In this document: positions 11,066 to 22,963 of the stretch, piece by piece | How the letters are laid out: every line of letters begins with the position of its first letter | Numbering within the stretch: position 1 is the first letter of the stretch | NCBI GenBank assembly: GCA_009733575.1 | Contig: ML769452.1 | Location: 1-64,000, forward strand | Origin: Gymnopus androsaceus JB14 | Lineage: Eukaryota > Basidiomycota > Agaricomycetes > Agaricales > Omphalotaceae | Reading direction: 5' to 3' | Length of the DNA: 64,000 nucleotides | Position numbers and translations under genes: made by a program | Notes under the pieces: generated by a model | Told to the model about the DNA's origin: nothing | What the model saw: the letters and a program-made list of their open reading frames with translations, nothing else | Database searches by the model: none

Positions 11066-11439
11066 GGCTAGCCGGGAATGACTTATCGTCTTCTTCATGC
11101 ATGTAGTAGTCAAGACTTGATTTTATTGTGCGTCTGTCGTGTATAGTCTGTTTATAAGAGATAAATTATCGGAAGAATGCTCGAGAGATTGATGATTGTT
11201 TTTTTATCTCACCAATTGACCACGAAGATTTAAGAAATATCAGTCTGGGCCTTGAAGGCCTGCCTAAAGCGTGATTCTCATCCCTCCGAATGGCGAGAGT
11301 GGATATAACTAGAACCAGGAGATTGATAGACCAAGTGACCACAATCAAGCCTGAGAAATAAATAAATCGTCAATTTTGCGTCATCGCGTACCTGTCTTAA
11401 AAGCAAAAGCTCGCTCTCACCTCTTTGAAATAAACTACC
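11066..11439. other. No gene seen; promoter of the transferase gene
   Basis: About 370 bases of upstream and spacer DNA without a supportable ORF or motif. Confidence 0.4.
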
Positions 11440-12404
11440 ATGACCAAGCAATCCCATCCCGACGCGAATGTTTACCCAGAAGCCACCGGTCCCGCGAAGC
11501 AGATCGTACTTGGTGAGTAGAACCCATAATCGTGCCAAGTCAGCTAATCAATAAACTGCATCGCATATCCGTGTGCACAAAGCTCACGTCGACGAGCAGC
11601 CATTGAAGCTCTACGGAAGCTGGTTCTGTCCCTTCGTCCAACGCGTATGGACAGTCTTGGAAGAAAGGGGTATCCCATATCAATACATCGAAGTAAACCC
11701 CTATGAAAAACCCGAATCTCTTATGAAACTCAACCCTCGAGGGCTGGTACCCACACTTGAATATAAAGGAAAACCTTTATACGAGAGTACTGTCGTCGTC
11801 GGGTTTTTGGAAGATGCGTATCCAGAGTATAAGCCTCAATTGCTAGTGGAGGACCCGTATGAACGTGCGAGGTTGAAGATTTGGGAGGATTTTGTGACGA
11901 GTAGGATGATACCGAGTTGGCACAGGTTTTTATCGTTCCAGCCAAAAGAGGGGCAGAGTGCGGATGAAGCGAAGGAGCGGTTGAAGAAGGTTAGGAATGA
12001 TTGGTTGGGGTATGTTATGGATTTTACGAAAGAGATGGATAAAGATGGGCCGTTTTTTGTTGGAGCTGAGCCAAAGCTAATTGATTTTGTCGTTGCGCCG
12101 TGGTTGGTGAGTTTCAACGTTCGTTCTCGATTATTTGGATCGGACTAAGATATATTTGTAGATTCGGGCATGGGTCTTTGACCATTACAAGGGAGGGCAG
12201 GGTATTCCTGAAGAAGGACAAGAGGGAGATGATGAGGTTTGGAAAAGGTATCGCAAGTATCTCTCTGCTATTCAAGGGCGCAAGAGCATCCAGGAGACTA
12301 TGAGTGAACAAGAGCACTACTTACCGATTTATCAACGGTATGCAGATGATACAGCTCAGTCGGAGATGGCGAAAGCTACAAGAGAGGGAAAAGGCGTTCC
12401 TTAA
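11440..12404 (+). CDS. Omega-class glutathione S-transferase, 279 aa
   Basis: Exons are 11440-11512, 11583-12106 and 12162-12404, with introns of 70 and 55 bases; the total is exactly 280 codons. The thioredoxin-like domain starts at about residue 32, with LKLYGSWFCPFVQRVW. Cys40 in the FCPFVQ motif is the expected catalytic cysteine of omega-class enzymes, which carry out thiol transfer and dehydroascorbate or glutathionyl-substrate reduction. NPRGLVPTLEYKGKPLYEST is the glutathione-binding cis-Pro and Glu-Ser region. The helical C-terminal domain follows (VAPWLIRAW). It is a cytosolic redox and detoxification enzyme. The first 24 residues are a short extension. All splice phases agree and nothing is broken. 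Confidence 0.93.
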
Positions 12405-12897
12405 ATTTTATCCAGAAACTAGCCAGTAAACATGAAGAATGGATGTACGAACATAAATGTATTTCTTATCAATGCAAACCAAATCAAACGAAATGCTTGG
12501 AGGGAAATGGGCGCTTGCTCCCCGATCAATCATTGATATTGAGATCCAATCGGACAAATCATGTGCTGGGAACTTCAGCGATCGTTGGTTGACTGAATTT
12601 GTGCTTCTTCAACTCGAACACTCATCTTGTCCGCCACAGTCGTATATCCTTTTCGGTAAACACCTCACAAAAACCATATCAACACCACAAATATATACTA
12701 AAATCCTCTTTTTTTCTAGACTCGGATTCTTCCTGTGGTTATTTCTCAGTACTTGGCTAGAACGCGTCGCGTGGTAAGTCAGCTCCTCTTTTCAATTCTT
12801 AGACGCGATACTTATATATCTTTGATGCCGAAATAATAGATAGGCCATCTTTTTATTTCAAACGCGTTAATAACAACTTTGTTCCACTGCTACTTCC
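12405..12897 (+). promoter_or_regulatory. H2A.Z upstream region with two ACGCGT (MCB-like) sites
   Basis: ACGCGT occurs at 12762-12767 and 12862-12867, exactly 100 bases apart. The first lies within AGAACGCGTCGCGTG (12759-12773), a 15-mer repeated upstream of RPO41 at 39028. In yeasts ACGCGT binds MBF (Mbp1/Swi6) at G1/S; applying that here is inference. No gene is seen in this stretch. Confidence 0.45.
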
Positions 12898-13448
12898 ATG
12901 GCACCCAAGGCTGGCGGCAAGACGAAGGGATCTGGCGGCCGGGCTAGTAATGCTGGTGGCGACAAGGAACCCAGGACAACTGTGACGAGAAGTCAGAAAG
13001 CGGGTTTGCAGGTAACAACGATCACATAGTGTATCCTCAACGTTCAACTGACCTGAAATCACTAGTTCCCCGTCGGTCGTATTCATCGATATCTCAAACA
13101 GCGTACGCAACACAACGTCCGAATCGGAGCGAAGGCTGCGGTATATACTTCTGCTATCCTCGAATACCTTACAGCTGAAGTTTTAGAACTCGCTGGTATG
13201 TATTTCTATCCAAGTCATGGTCCGTCCCTCCCTCATTCTAACTCGTTGGATTTTGTTATTGAACAGGAAATGCATCCAAGGACCTTCGCGTCAAACGAAT
13301 AACACCCCGTCACTTGCAGCTAGCTATTCGTGGTGATGAGGAGCTAGATACTCTTGTCAAGGCCACTATCGCTGGAGGAGGTGTTCTTCCCTTTATCCAT
13401 AAAAGCTTGACTGCTGCCGCGAAGAACAAACAGCCTGGAGAGGTGTAG
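12898..13448 (+). CDS. HTZ1: Histone H2A.Z variant, 141 aa
   Basis: Exons are 12898-13011, 13066-13195 and 13267-13448 (introns 54 and 71 bases; 142 codons with stop). The N-terminal tail is Gly/Lys rich. The histone fold carries variant-specific features: [40 protein letters not shown] and [26 protein letters not shown] replaces the canonical GNDEELN-type acidic patch and gives the extended H2A.Z patch. H2A.Z is placed by SWR1-type remodellers at promoters. It ends [17 protein letters not shown]. The gene is intact and short-introned. Confidence 0.97.
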
Positions 13449-15115
13449 TCGGTTCCGATTCGTCTGTTGTGACTGCCTTGCTTGTGCTGTTCGTTTGTCG
13501 TGCCTTTTGTTACTTATTATCCTCGTTTTATGGCGAAACGGAACGATTCGAGATGCGATCGGTGCTGAAGTTTATAGTATGAAGGTCTCGTGTTCTCCGT
13601 TTTCGTTCTTGTTTCTCGATTAGTATACGTACATACATAGCTGCTTTTTTTTCTGCCGGTACTCTGTATATTTTCTTGTTCGCCCGTGCGTGCATATTTT
13701 TCCTTGGGCATGATTCTTGTAAGATACTACTTATATGCATATCCATCGCGTCTCGCGACTTGCTCCTCTTTTGTAAATGTACATAGTACCATTTATATAC
13801 GCTCAACGTTGAGCGCCGCGGTTTTTATTTGTGATTTTGAACTTTGTCGGCCAGTCGGCATAGCATATCGCTCGACTTGAAGTGAGCCGGCGGTGGTGGT
13901 TATCGGAGAAGAAACATCTATTATATCAGGGCCAACAAGTAGACTTTTATGGAGATATACATGAAACGGTGTGATAGGTGAACATGAGATAGCCACGCCT
14001 ACGATTTGCTGAGCACTGTGATATCTCTCTGTAAAGCGTAGACCACACCAGTACCAAGATAATTACCATTGGTAGAGCTTTTGTTTTTTTGAAAACACCC
14101 CTGCGGAAAAGGAAACAAAAAACAGATGTCAATATGGGAGTCGGGGGTCGGGACTCGAGAGCTTCTACGTATACCTTTTATGTGATGATACACTAACCTC
14201 AATACAAACCTTCGGACTTGACAGTGAAACCGAATCAATTCTCCTTGGGCCTCCATCAATTCAACATGATTCAACCTCGACAAGACACAACACATTTGGC
14301 ATCCATCCCGATTCCCGAGTTTGAATTTGAACATACAGCAGTCTCCGAGAGAAACAGAGCGACATTGCAAGAGTCATATGTATGTATCCATCTGAATCAT
14401 TCATTTAGTTTCGGAGACCAGGAAGACTCAAAAGCTGTCTGTGTATGTAAGCCGAGATTGAGAACGATTGAAGGCGGAGAACGCGCGTCGGTGTGGCCCT
14501 GCAGGAGCAGGAGTTTCCGGTGATTTATGGCATCTGTTGCAGACGTCGATCATTCTGTGTTGGTTAGAGGACCTATGCGACGCGCGCGCGCAAGTTGATT
14601 TTTGTTCTCTGAGACCAGTGAGTCAAAATCAATTGCTGTTGCTGTTGCCCGATCCCGAGGCTACAGTCTTACAAGGACGCGGCCGAAGGGGCAGGGTTTA
14701 TGCATTCCCAGCGTAGTAAGACGGGAGAAATTGCTGTTTCATACAGCATGAACAACTTGAAAAAGAAATATCTTGAGGGGGCAAATGAAACGCCTTACAG
14801 CGATCGCTGTTCAAACGGACTTTCTTCCGGAGAGTCGACGGGAATTGGGAGACCACCGGAGAGAATAGCTCAAGAAGTACTTGGCTGCTTTCTCTCTCTT
14901 GGTTTTGGAGAAATATTCCCTTAATGAAAGGAGAATTTCCGGGGCACAGAAGCAGGGCCACTTTGGGGAATTAATTGTAATTGAGGAGTGTCATAGTTGT
15001 TCTGGAAACCAAGGCACTTGTGGCACGTGGCTTGTTGGCCGATTTTGTACTTTACTCTCAACATCAACATCCTTGTTCGTTCATCTTGTCATCGTCTCTG
15101 ACGGTCAGCACGAAA
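13449..15115. other. H2A.Z 3' region and kinase upstream region; no gene recognised
   Basis: The ORFs here are short, overlap on both strands and lack recognisable domains. The part close to 15116 is likely the kinase 5' leader and promoter. Confidence 0.45.
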
Positions 15116-18100
15116 ATGGCTGGGTCAACGAGCCTTCAAATTCCAACCATGGACTCTCCAGCAGGTCCTTCTCGCCAGCATCATTCTTCTACAAGACCAG
15201 TCTCCGTTACGGTCCAATCATCTCCTGCTGGACCATCACCTTCTACGTCCAGAAAACAACGAGCTTCTCATACCGTTGTGTCTTCAACAGGCCACAATGG
15301 TACTGCCAATGGCCGTAATCACGAGGATAATTCAGATAATTCACCTCCGTACACGGATGTTTACAATCATCCTGCAGCATTAGCCTACGCCTCTGCTCAT
15401 CCACGACGAACTATTCCAAAATTCGGACCTTATTTATTGCTCCAAACTCTCGGAGAGGGAGAGTTTGGAAAGGTCAAACTTGGCCTTCACAACACTTGGG
15501 GAGAGGAAGTGGCCGTTAAGCTCATCAGGCGTGGCAACGTCGATAGCGCCGTTCGCATGTCCAAAGTGGAACGAGAAATCGAGGTTCTTAGGGTACCGTC
15601 TACTTTTTCCTCGTTCCGACACGTTTTTTTTCTCAATCAGTATTTCTAGACTCTCAAGCACCCAAATATTGTCCGTTTGTACGACGTTATTGAAACAGAC
15701 AAGTACATCGGAATCATTATCGAATATGCTTCTGGCGGAGAGCTTTTCGATCACATTCTCGCACACCGCTATCTACGTGAGAAGGACGCAGCAAAGCTGT
15801 TTTCCCAGCTCATTTCTGGCGTGTGGTACATCCACCAAAAGAAAATCGTTCATCGAGATTTAAAGCTCGAAAATCTCTTGCTCGACCGACATCGCAATGT
15901 GATCATCACCGATTTCGGTTTTGCAAACCGTTTCGAGCATCGTGCCGACGACCTCATGCAGACTTCCTGCGGATCTCCATGTTACGCTGCACCTGAACTC
16001 GTCATCAGCGAGGGCCTCTACGTTGGTAGTGCTGTCGACATCTGGAGCTGTGGTGTCATTCTATATGCCATGCTCGCTGGCTACCTTCCTTTTGACGACG
16101 ATCCTGCCAACCCAGACGGTGACAACATTAATCTCCTGTACAAGTATATTGTCAACACTCCCCTCTCCTTCCCTGATTACATTTCCGATTCTGCCCGAGA
16201 GCTTCTGTCTATGATGCTTGTCCCTGACCCTAGCAGAAGGGCCAGTCTCGAACAAGTCATGCAGCACCCTTGGTTGGGCGCCTACCACGCTCCATTGACC
16301 GACCCTATCCACGGTAAACCCGCTGCCTTTGGACGTACAGTGGATGAGCTAGAGAGTGCTGCGATGGATCAGCACCATCAGAAGAGATTGGCGTATCAGA
16401 AACAGATGAAAGCTGCTGCCGCTGCCGCTGCTCAAGCCAATGTTGACGCGAGAGCTGCTCGCACGCAAAGTCATCGTCCAGAGGGCACGCCAATGTCGAG
16501 CTCTTTGACTAGTCCCCCTGGTGGTGGTCGAAGTCACTCTACCGAGCCGGCCGCGTTCTATGAAACGCCGACCGAGTATTCTAATCATGTCAGCTCACCG
16601 CCGGTTCCTGCCAGCGCTTCTGGCCGAGGACCAAAAAGCAGTTACGGAATGGATGGGGATGATCCATTCGCTGCTCCTCCAGGTACTTTTGTGCCCACTC
16701 GGGCCACACCTGTGTCATCAGAAACCCCCGCCGAGAAGAAGAAGGCAAGACACACCGTCCAAGTCGAGTACGACGGCTCCCGTCCTTCTAGGAGGGAACG
16801 CGAGAAGGAGCGCGAGAGAGATGACCAAGAGGAACCCCGTGAACGGCGGAGGCAGGAACGCTCTCGTTCACCTAGCCAGCGTCACCAGAGTAGCTCGCAT
16901 ACTCAGACTACATCCACGCCTACCTCCGAGCGAAGACGAGGCTCACAGAGCAACTCTGTCAAACCAGTTCCTGTATCGCCTGCTCCTTTGACTCCTTCTC
17001 GGAGAGCCAGCGATCAGCAGCGTTCTGCTTCTACTCCTCGTGCTAAACCAACACCTGTTTCGACTGTTGACCCTCCCAGCATTATCCTTGCTAGCCCTCC
17101 CGACACGCCCATCAAGTTTGTTTCCGACCCCGATGCTGAGGAAAGGGAAGCACCCCAGAGTGGGTCTGGCTCACAGAGCTCTTCCGGTAGCAAGCATAAG
17201 AGAGGAATGTCTTCTGTTGATCGCTTAGCAAAGATCTTCAACGGGCATGATGGATCTTCAACAGATCCCGGCTCACCTCCGCCATCCAGCACTCCAAGTA
17301 ATACTTCCGGCTCGCTTCTGACCCCTAGCGACAAGGAAGCTTCTTCACCACCCTCGTCTGGCAAAAAGAGTCGACGGAATACGCTCACCGTCATGGTAGA
17401 ACCGTTCAAGAGCACCATGAAGAACAGGAACAAAGGACGAATGGCATCTACGCCCATATCAGCGACTTCTGATGCGGACGAGAAGCGAGGACGCGATACC
17501 TCCCTGCAACCGCGAAGCGCTGTACCGTCTTCTGGCCTGGACGGGCCTCCAGATGTGTATGGGACCCGAACGGTCGCAATCAAGCATCGACCAACAAGGC
17601 ATTTGGTGTCATGCAGTGGTTCAGAAACAAGAGTAAAGCTCGAGACTCTGTCACTGTTGGTGAACCCGTGCGCAGTGCTGGTGCATTGTCCGAGGATGAG
17701 GAAAAGCTTACCTCTCAAAGATCCACCACTCCAACCCAAAACAGGTATCGACAAAAGAACGCCACCTCCACTGGCACGGTCAACCAGACAAACGCTGAAC
17801 AACCTCCGTCAATCCTGACTACACCTCGTTCCGCTAGTCGTTCGTCGACCCGGCCTACGCGAACAACCTCTACCGATACTTCGACCACTACGCCGAGCTT
17901 TGTGACCAGATTTAGAAACTCGGTTACTGTGGGTGGAGTAGGAGGAAGTAGTAGCGAGAGGAGTCATGCTAAAGCGCCAGCTGGCCAGTTGCGTACACAT
18001 CATGGTGCTGTTGACCAGTCGACGGTAACTACACGACCTCCTCCCGAGGTAATGAAGCATGTTCAGGCTGTGCTAATCAACATGGGTGTTGAGGTGCAGT

Positions 18101-18712
18101 TTGAGAGCGAGTTCAAGTTTCGTTGCATCAGGGCCAAAAGGAAGAAGATGCCAACTTCGGCCGGTAGTGTTGGATTTATGGGTGGCAGTGGAAATGGCTT
18201 GGCAGCGTTCAACATGGTTGGAAGTGCAGCTTCCAATGGGGTGCGTTTTTTTCAATTCTCATCAAGGTGGAATAAGCCACTGATAATCGCGTCGCTTGGT
18301 TTAGGTTGACAAGCGCGGTTTACCTCTTCCATCCCATCAGACTTTCTCGGGCTCCACGGGCATGCTTCGTGGGCTGTTAATGCGCAGGCAATCGTCGCAA
18401 GTCTCGACAGGTGTAGGATCTTACGAAGACGATACTCCTAATAGCAGTCTCGTGATGACGGATGGACCTATACAGGAACCTCTGTATGGAGATCACACAG
18501 AGGATGTTGGCGATGAAGTCAAATTTTCTGTGGAATTGACGAAATTGTCCGGGTTGAACGACACCTACAGTCTTGATATCCGACGAATGAAGGGCAACCT
18601 GCGCAGCTACAAGTTCTTATACGACACTATTAGAATGTAAGTGCTTTCTCGCCTCTCATATTCCATTGTAACTCACTCCTCGTTCTTTTTCAGTCGCGCG
18701 GAATTGTCTTAG
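15116..18712 (+). CDS. Kin4-like CAMK serine/threonine kinase with KA1-like C-terminus, about 1139 aa
   Basis: Exons are 15116-15592, 15650-18240, 18305-18636 and 18694-18712. The kinase domain (about residues 103-368) is complete: LGEGEFGKV loop, AVKLIRR lysine, IVHRDLKLEN, DFGFAN, and GSPCYAAPELV before APE. It is closest to Kin4/Ppk1-type kinases, which act in spindle-position and bud-site control. A long Ser/Pro/Arg-rich linker follows. The last segments (PPEVMKHVQAVLINMGVEV near 18045 and VKFSVELTKLSGL, GNLRSYKFLYDTIR near 18520) look like a split KA1 membrane-binding domain. One base appears missing near 17572: adding one G to ACGGTC joins the two frames exactly and makes the exon a whole number of codons. 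This is probably a sequencing error. Confidence 0.88.
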
Positions 18713-20171
18713 AATCATAAAAGGGTTGTTATTGTTACAATGTTGGTTGATTTCCTTATGCTTACCTTTTCCTGCTACATATTCCATTGTTGTCTATCGA
18801 TATACATACACCACGGTCGTTTCTGGTGCCCTAGATTAATACCTTCTAATACCCTTTTTTATTTCTTTCTGTTGTTCAAATATAGTTTATCCTGCAGATC
18901 TCGGGCGGATACCATTGTTTGGATCTGTTCTTTATAATATGTCCTCCGAGGTCTTGTCAAACTCTTTCTCCTCTTTTACCCTTTGCATCACTAGTACGTA
19001 CCTACCCAAGTTCTCGTTTGATTTCAATGAACTTTTCTCTTCCCTCTCTCTTTTGCATTGTTACTATTCTTCCTTTATTTGGGCTCGACCATTTTATGTA
19101 AATATAGTTCAAAACATAGGGATCGCTATGCATTATGAACGGTGCAAAAATCTCCAAAAAAGTTGATATTCGTCGCTTTGGCCTCGTGACGCGGCACGTC
19201 GCTGGCGCTAATTTAGGCGCACGTCGTGACGATACGGTGACTCAATGCAAGCTACAGTATTGCAAGACTAAGGTGCCTTCACCATGTTGTTGGACTCATT
19301 GAGAGCGATGCTCGCACCGCGGATACAGTAGGAGTGGACGAATCGGACGCGATTAACTGGGATTAGAATAATACAGTGCGTTGATCCTATTTACATACAC
19401 GGTTTTAACATCGTGTATGTTAATCGCATGTAGCGCCGTTAGCGCCTAAATGTTAATAGCTGTTATCACTCGTGTTAAACAGGCTCCAAAGGTCCAATGT
19501 TAATAGCATGTTATTAACATAGTCCCGACCAATTAGCACCACTCTAACCAAACAGCACCAGGACAGATCCCTTTATCGAACTCTCCAAACGGACCCTACC
19601 ACCTGGGCACCAACGCAAGCGCCGAAAAATGAATGCAGAGGCTGCAGGGCTACCATAATTAGCAACCCATTCAGGTCTAATGCCGAACGCCCTTTGTCTT
19701 TTCTCACTGTTCAGCGTTCTTTCATCTCCTATCCGTTACTCACGGGACAAGGACTTACCAGAAGGAGCTAACTGCAGTGGTTCTCTTATCTATCTCAAGA
19801 TCTAATATCATCATTTATCCATTCACGGAAGGCTAAAGTCCGGTTTCTGAGGCAGCGGGCAAGTATCACAGAGATAAATTTAACTTGAGCGTTTATGTCT
19901 AGACACTGCTTTTTCCAACATCTGTATCGATTCTGCTGTAAGAGTGCGTTGCAATCGTATTTCATATACAGATTTCCTGAATACGTTCTAGAGAAAGGTA
20001 GATATCATCTGCTCACGCAGTCCATGAGAGCGAAGATGTCGATGAGCTACGCTGCGCTCAGTGCCTGTCGAAGAACGCTCAAATGATAGCTCAAATGATC
20101 ATCTCTATTCCCACTGCCACTGCCAGATTGACTTATAACTGGAGCGACTGTACTAGGAATCCTAAAGGTCA
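18713..20171. other. Kinase 3' region and spacer; short palindromes, no gene
   Basis: AT-rich DNA with a near-palindrome GTTAATAGCATGTTATTAAC (about 19498-19517), repeated AGCGCC/GGCGCT motifs and a TACAGTGCGTTG block at 19373 like the MITE terminus at 25606. It may contain decayed MITEs. No gene is supportable. Confidence 0.4.
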
Positions 20172-22359
20172 ATGTCCTCCTTCCAACTTACTAACATCGA
20201 TCTACTTGTCGCTTTAAGCTTACTCTTGTTCATTGCATGGTATGTTTGGACTCATTCACAGCGTCGCCTATCGCTTCCACCCGGTCCCAAAGGATGGCCG
20301 ATCATAGGGAATATTTTCGATATACCGAAAGAAAAGGCCCACATAGCCTATATGGAGATGGGCCGTAAATACGGTTCGTAAATGGCGGAGCTGCTTCTGG
20401 CATTGGGAATTAACTAGTTCATGCTGGTTCATAGGGAGCGATTTCTTATACTTGAACATGGCTGGGACGTCATTGTTTGATTCTCAACTACGGCGAAGGC
20501 AGCGGATGATCTTTTCGTTGGAAGGCCCACGTTGTATTCTAATAGGTGCGGATTTGTAATTTCATCCACTAGCACCACCCCTTAGTGATGCTTTTCGACT
20601 TGTTAGACCGCGCCTTCCAATGCTTTGTGAACTGTAAGTAATCATTGCCAGTGCCTCTTCGCTATGTCATAAAGTCTTACAGAATGGGGTGGGACTTCAA
20701 CCTTCGACATTTCTATCCTTACGGAACTCGAATGGCGAGGTGGGTTCTTGATATTTGAATGCAACCTAGGCCTCAGATTATGAATAATGAATACTAGAAT
20801 CGCGAGCATTGCTCGCACAACAAATCTCACCATTGAACCTCAATACTTACTTGAAACCTTGTATGCAAGACAGTGTATATGTATTCCTGACTGGACTTTT
20901 GGATGCTCCAAAGCAGTTTAAAGAGCACCTCCTTTTGTAAGTCAAAGCTTCGTGGTGCGCTAGCTTGTTTATTGACGTTGGCTCTGCAGTCTTTCTGGGG
21001 GAAACATCATCTCTTCAGTGTACGGCATTCCCGTCAACGATCCCAAACGATCCTTATCTTGAGCTAGCGAGAAAAGCTCTTCATGCATTTGCGGAGGCTG
21101 GGATTCCCGGAACGTATCTTGTGGATGCTTTTCCGATGCTAAAGAATATTCCAGGATGGCTTCCCGGATCTGGATTCAAGAAAAAAGCGGCGTACGAGAG
21201 AAATGTTCTTGAAGCGATGATCAAGCAACCGTTCGAATTCGTCAAGAAGAATATGGTGAGTTATCCAATTAATATGAGTAGGGATCATTTTCACTGTGGG
21301 TTCCATCAGGAAAGCGGCACAACGAAGACCTCCATTGCTTCTCGAGCGCTACAGCAGATGCAGGACGATAAAAATTGGTCGAGAGAGAAAGAGGATTTAT
21401 TGCAGAATATCTTGACGGCTATCTATGCAGGTGAGTCCCAGAGCAAAAGACCCGAACGTTGTACAGATTAACCTTGGTTTCTTCATAGGTGGAGCAGACA
21501 CGGTGAGCCCAATTGTCGAACAGCTGAATGATTCCAATCGTTCATCATGTCTAGACGGCAGCGGTCATCGGCACCGTTTTTCTTGCCTTGGTTCGTGATA
21601 TAGATATTCTAAAAAAAGGACAAGCTGCTGTCGATGCAGTCGTGGGTGCCGATCGGCTTCCCAGCTTTAACGATGAGAGAAAAATTCTGAGGGAAAAATT
21701 CCTTATGTCGATGCATTGGTGATGGAGGCACTACGATGGAGGCCAATCGGGCCACTTGGTATATTCTACTGCTTCTAAGCAAGGGAAGAATTCTGACAAT
21801 ATATATATATAGCTATCGCCGCACTGTACAGCCAGTGCGGATATCTACTTATATACCAGTCAATACTGTTGTTCTAGGAAACAGCTGGTTAGCATTTACA
21901 TGTCTAGCTCCATAGATGCTTATTTGTTATTATTACAGGGCGATTCTTCACGATCCCACTACCTACGGTGAAGACGTAGACCAGTTCCGCCCAGAGCGTT
22001 TCCTTAACTCAGATGGAACACTCAATAACATGATCCCGTATCCAGATGTGGCGTTTGGGTTTGGAAGACGCGTATGCCCTGGGAAAGCTTTGGCGCAGAG
22101 TTTAGTTTGGCTTTCAGTGGCTTCGCTGTTGTCTTGTTTTAATTTGGACAAAGTATTGGATAAGGATGGAGTAGAAGTCGAACCAAGCACAGATTATATC
22201 AATGGGCTTATTTCGTATGTTTCTCTCTCTAGGGCCTAAGCCATTGTGGGTGAACTAATAGTTGCAAACCACGACAGATATCCTCGTCCTTATGAATGCA
22301 TTATCACACCACGGTCTAAATTGGTTGAAGAGATGATCAGACAGACCTCAGAGAAGTAG
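20172..22359 (+). pseudogene. Cytochrome P450, full-length but frame-disrupted
   Basis: Exon 1 encodes a membrane anchor and the proline hinge (LSLPPGPKGWPIIGNIF). Later parts show the I-helix AGGADTT (near 21490), MEALRWRPIGP with the ExxR pair (near 21735), FRPERFLNSDG and the heme loop FGFGRRVCPG (near 22055). It ends with a short exon to TAG at 22357-22359. Disruptions include two indels near 20487-20500, a 14-base imperfect tandem duplication at 21675-21702, and a one-base loss near 21817. The catalytic motifs survive, so this is either a young pseudogene or an intact gene with base errors. The family is a monooxygenase of the type expanded in agaricomycetes, anchored in the endoplasmic reticulum. 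Fragments related to it occur at 6110, 10763, 23800, 26338, 29590 and 32395. Confidence 0.8.
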
Positions 22360-22963
22360 GAAGTTGGGTGGCTCAGTGGAGAAGAGTACTTACAGGCTAA
22401 CAAAACATTATTGGACCATTTTTATAATCACTGAAATAGTTATATCAGCCTTGCGCACCAACTACGTCCAACACAGACCATACTATGGCATATGCACACG
22501 GAATATTTAAAGGAGTCCAACTTATCTTGAAACGTAGACTCATTAATTTGCTCCTGTAACCCAAGACTCTCGAAGCAAAATTTTCCTCAGGAAGATACGA
22601 GAACGTAACTTTTGTTCTCTATCCGAACTTGTATTCAAGTATTGTGGTCTTAGAACTGGCCGAGCCCTCAAACTTGGCAAACTCGACAATTCGAGTCTTG
22701 CATGACAAGGACCTCTTAACCCATATCTTTTCTTGAGTAGCTTCAACTGAATTATTCCCGCTTGCCCCACTTGTACTTTGGTAGCTCGTTGGTACAGCTT
22801 CCCAACGCAACAGGATCAGAGAGTACTTGCTCCTACAGACGGCACGGGCAGGCCTGTAGGTTGTCTTTAGTTTTTTCTTCACTTCAATCTGGTTGCTTAT
22901 GTGGCGTAATTGTGTACAAAGGACCTACGAAAAGCATGTATAGTTGCTCGCCTAACCTTTACA
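22360..22963. other. P450 3' flank, no gene
   Basis: It contains the stretch around 22540-22660 that is repeated at 32480-32600 as the 3' flank of another P450 fragment. No coding region is seen. Confidence 0.5.

Noticed and set aside
17014..17802. Long minus-strand ORF (262 aa) inside the kinase gene
   Set aside because: It is antisense to the low-complexity linker of a well-supported kinase and has no recognisable domain.
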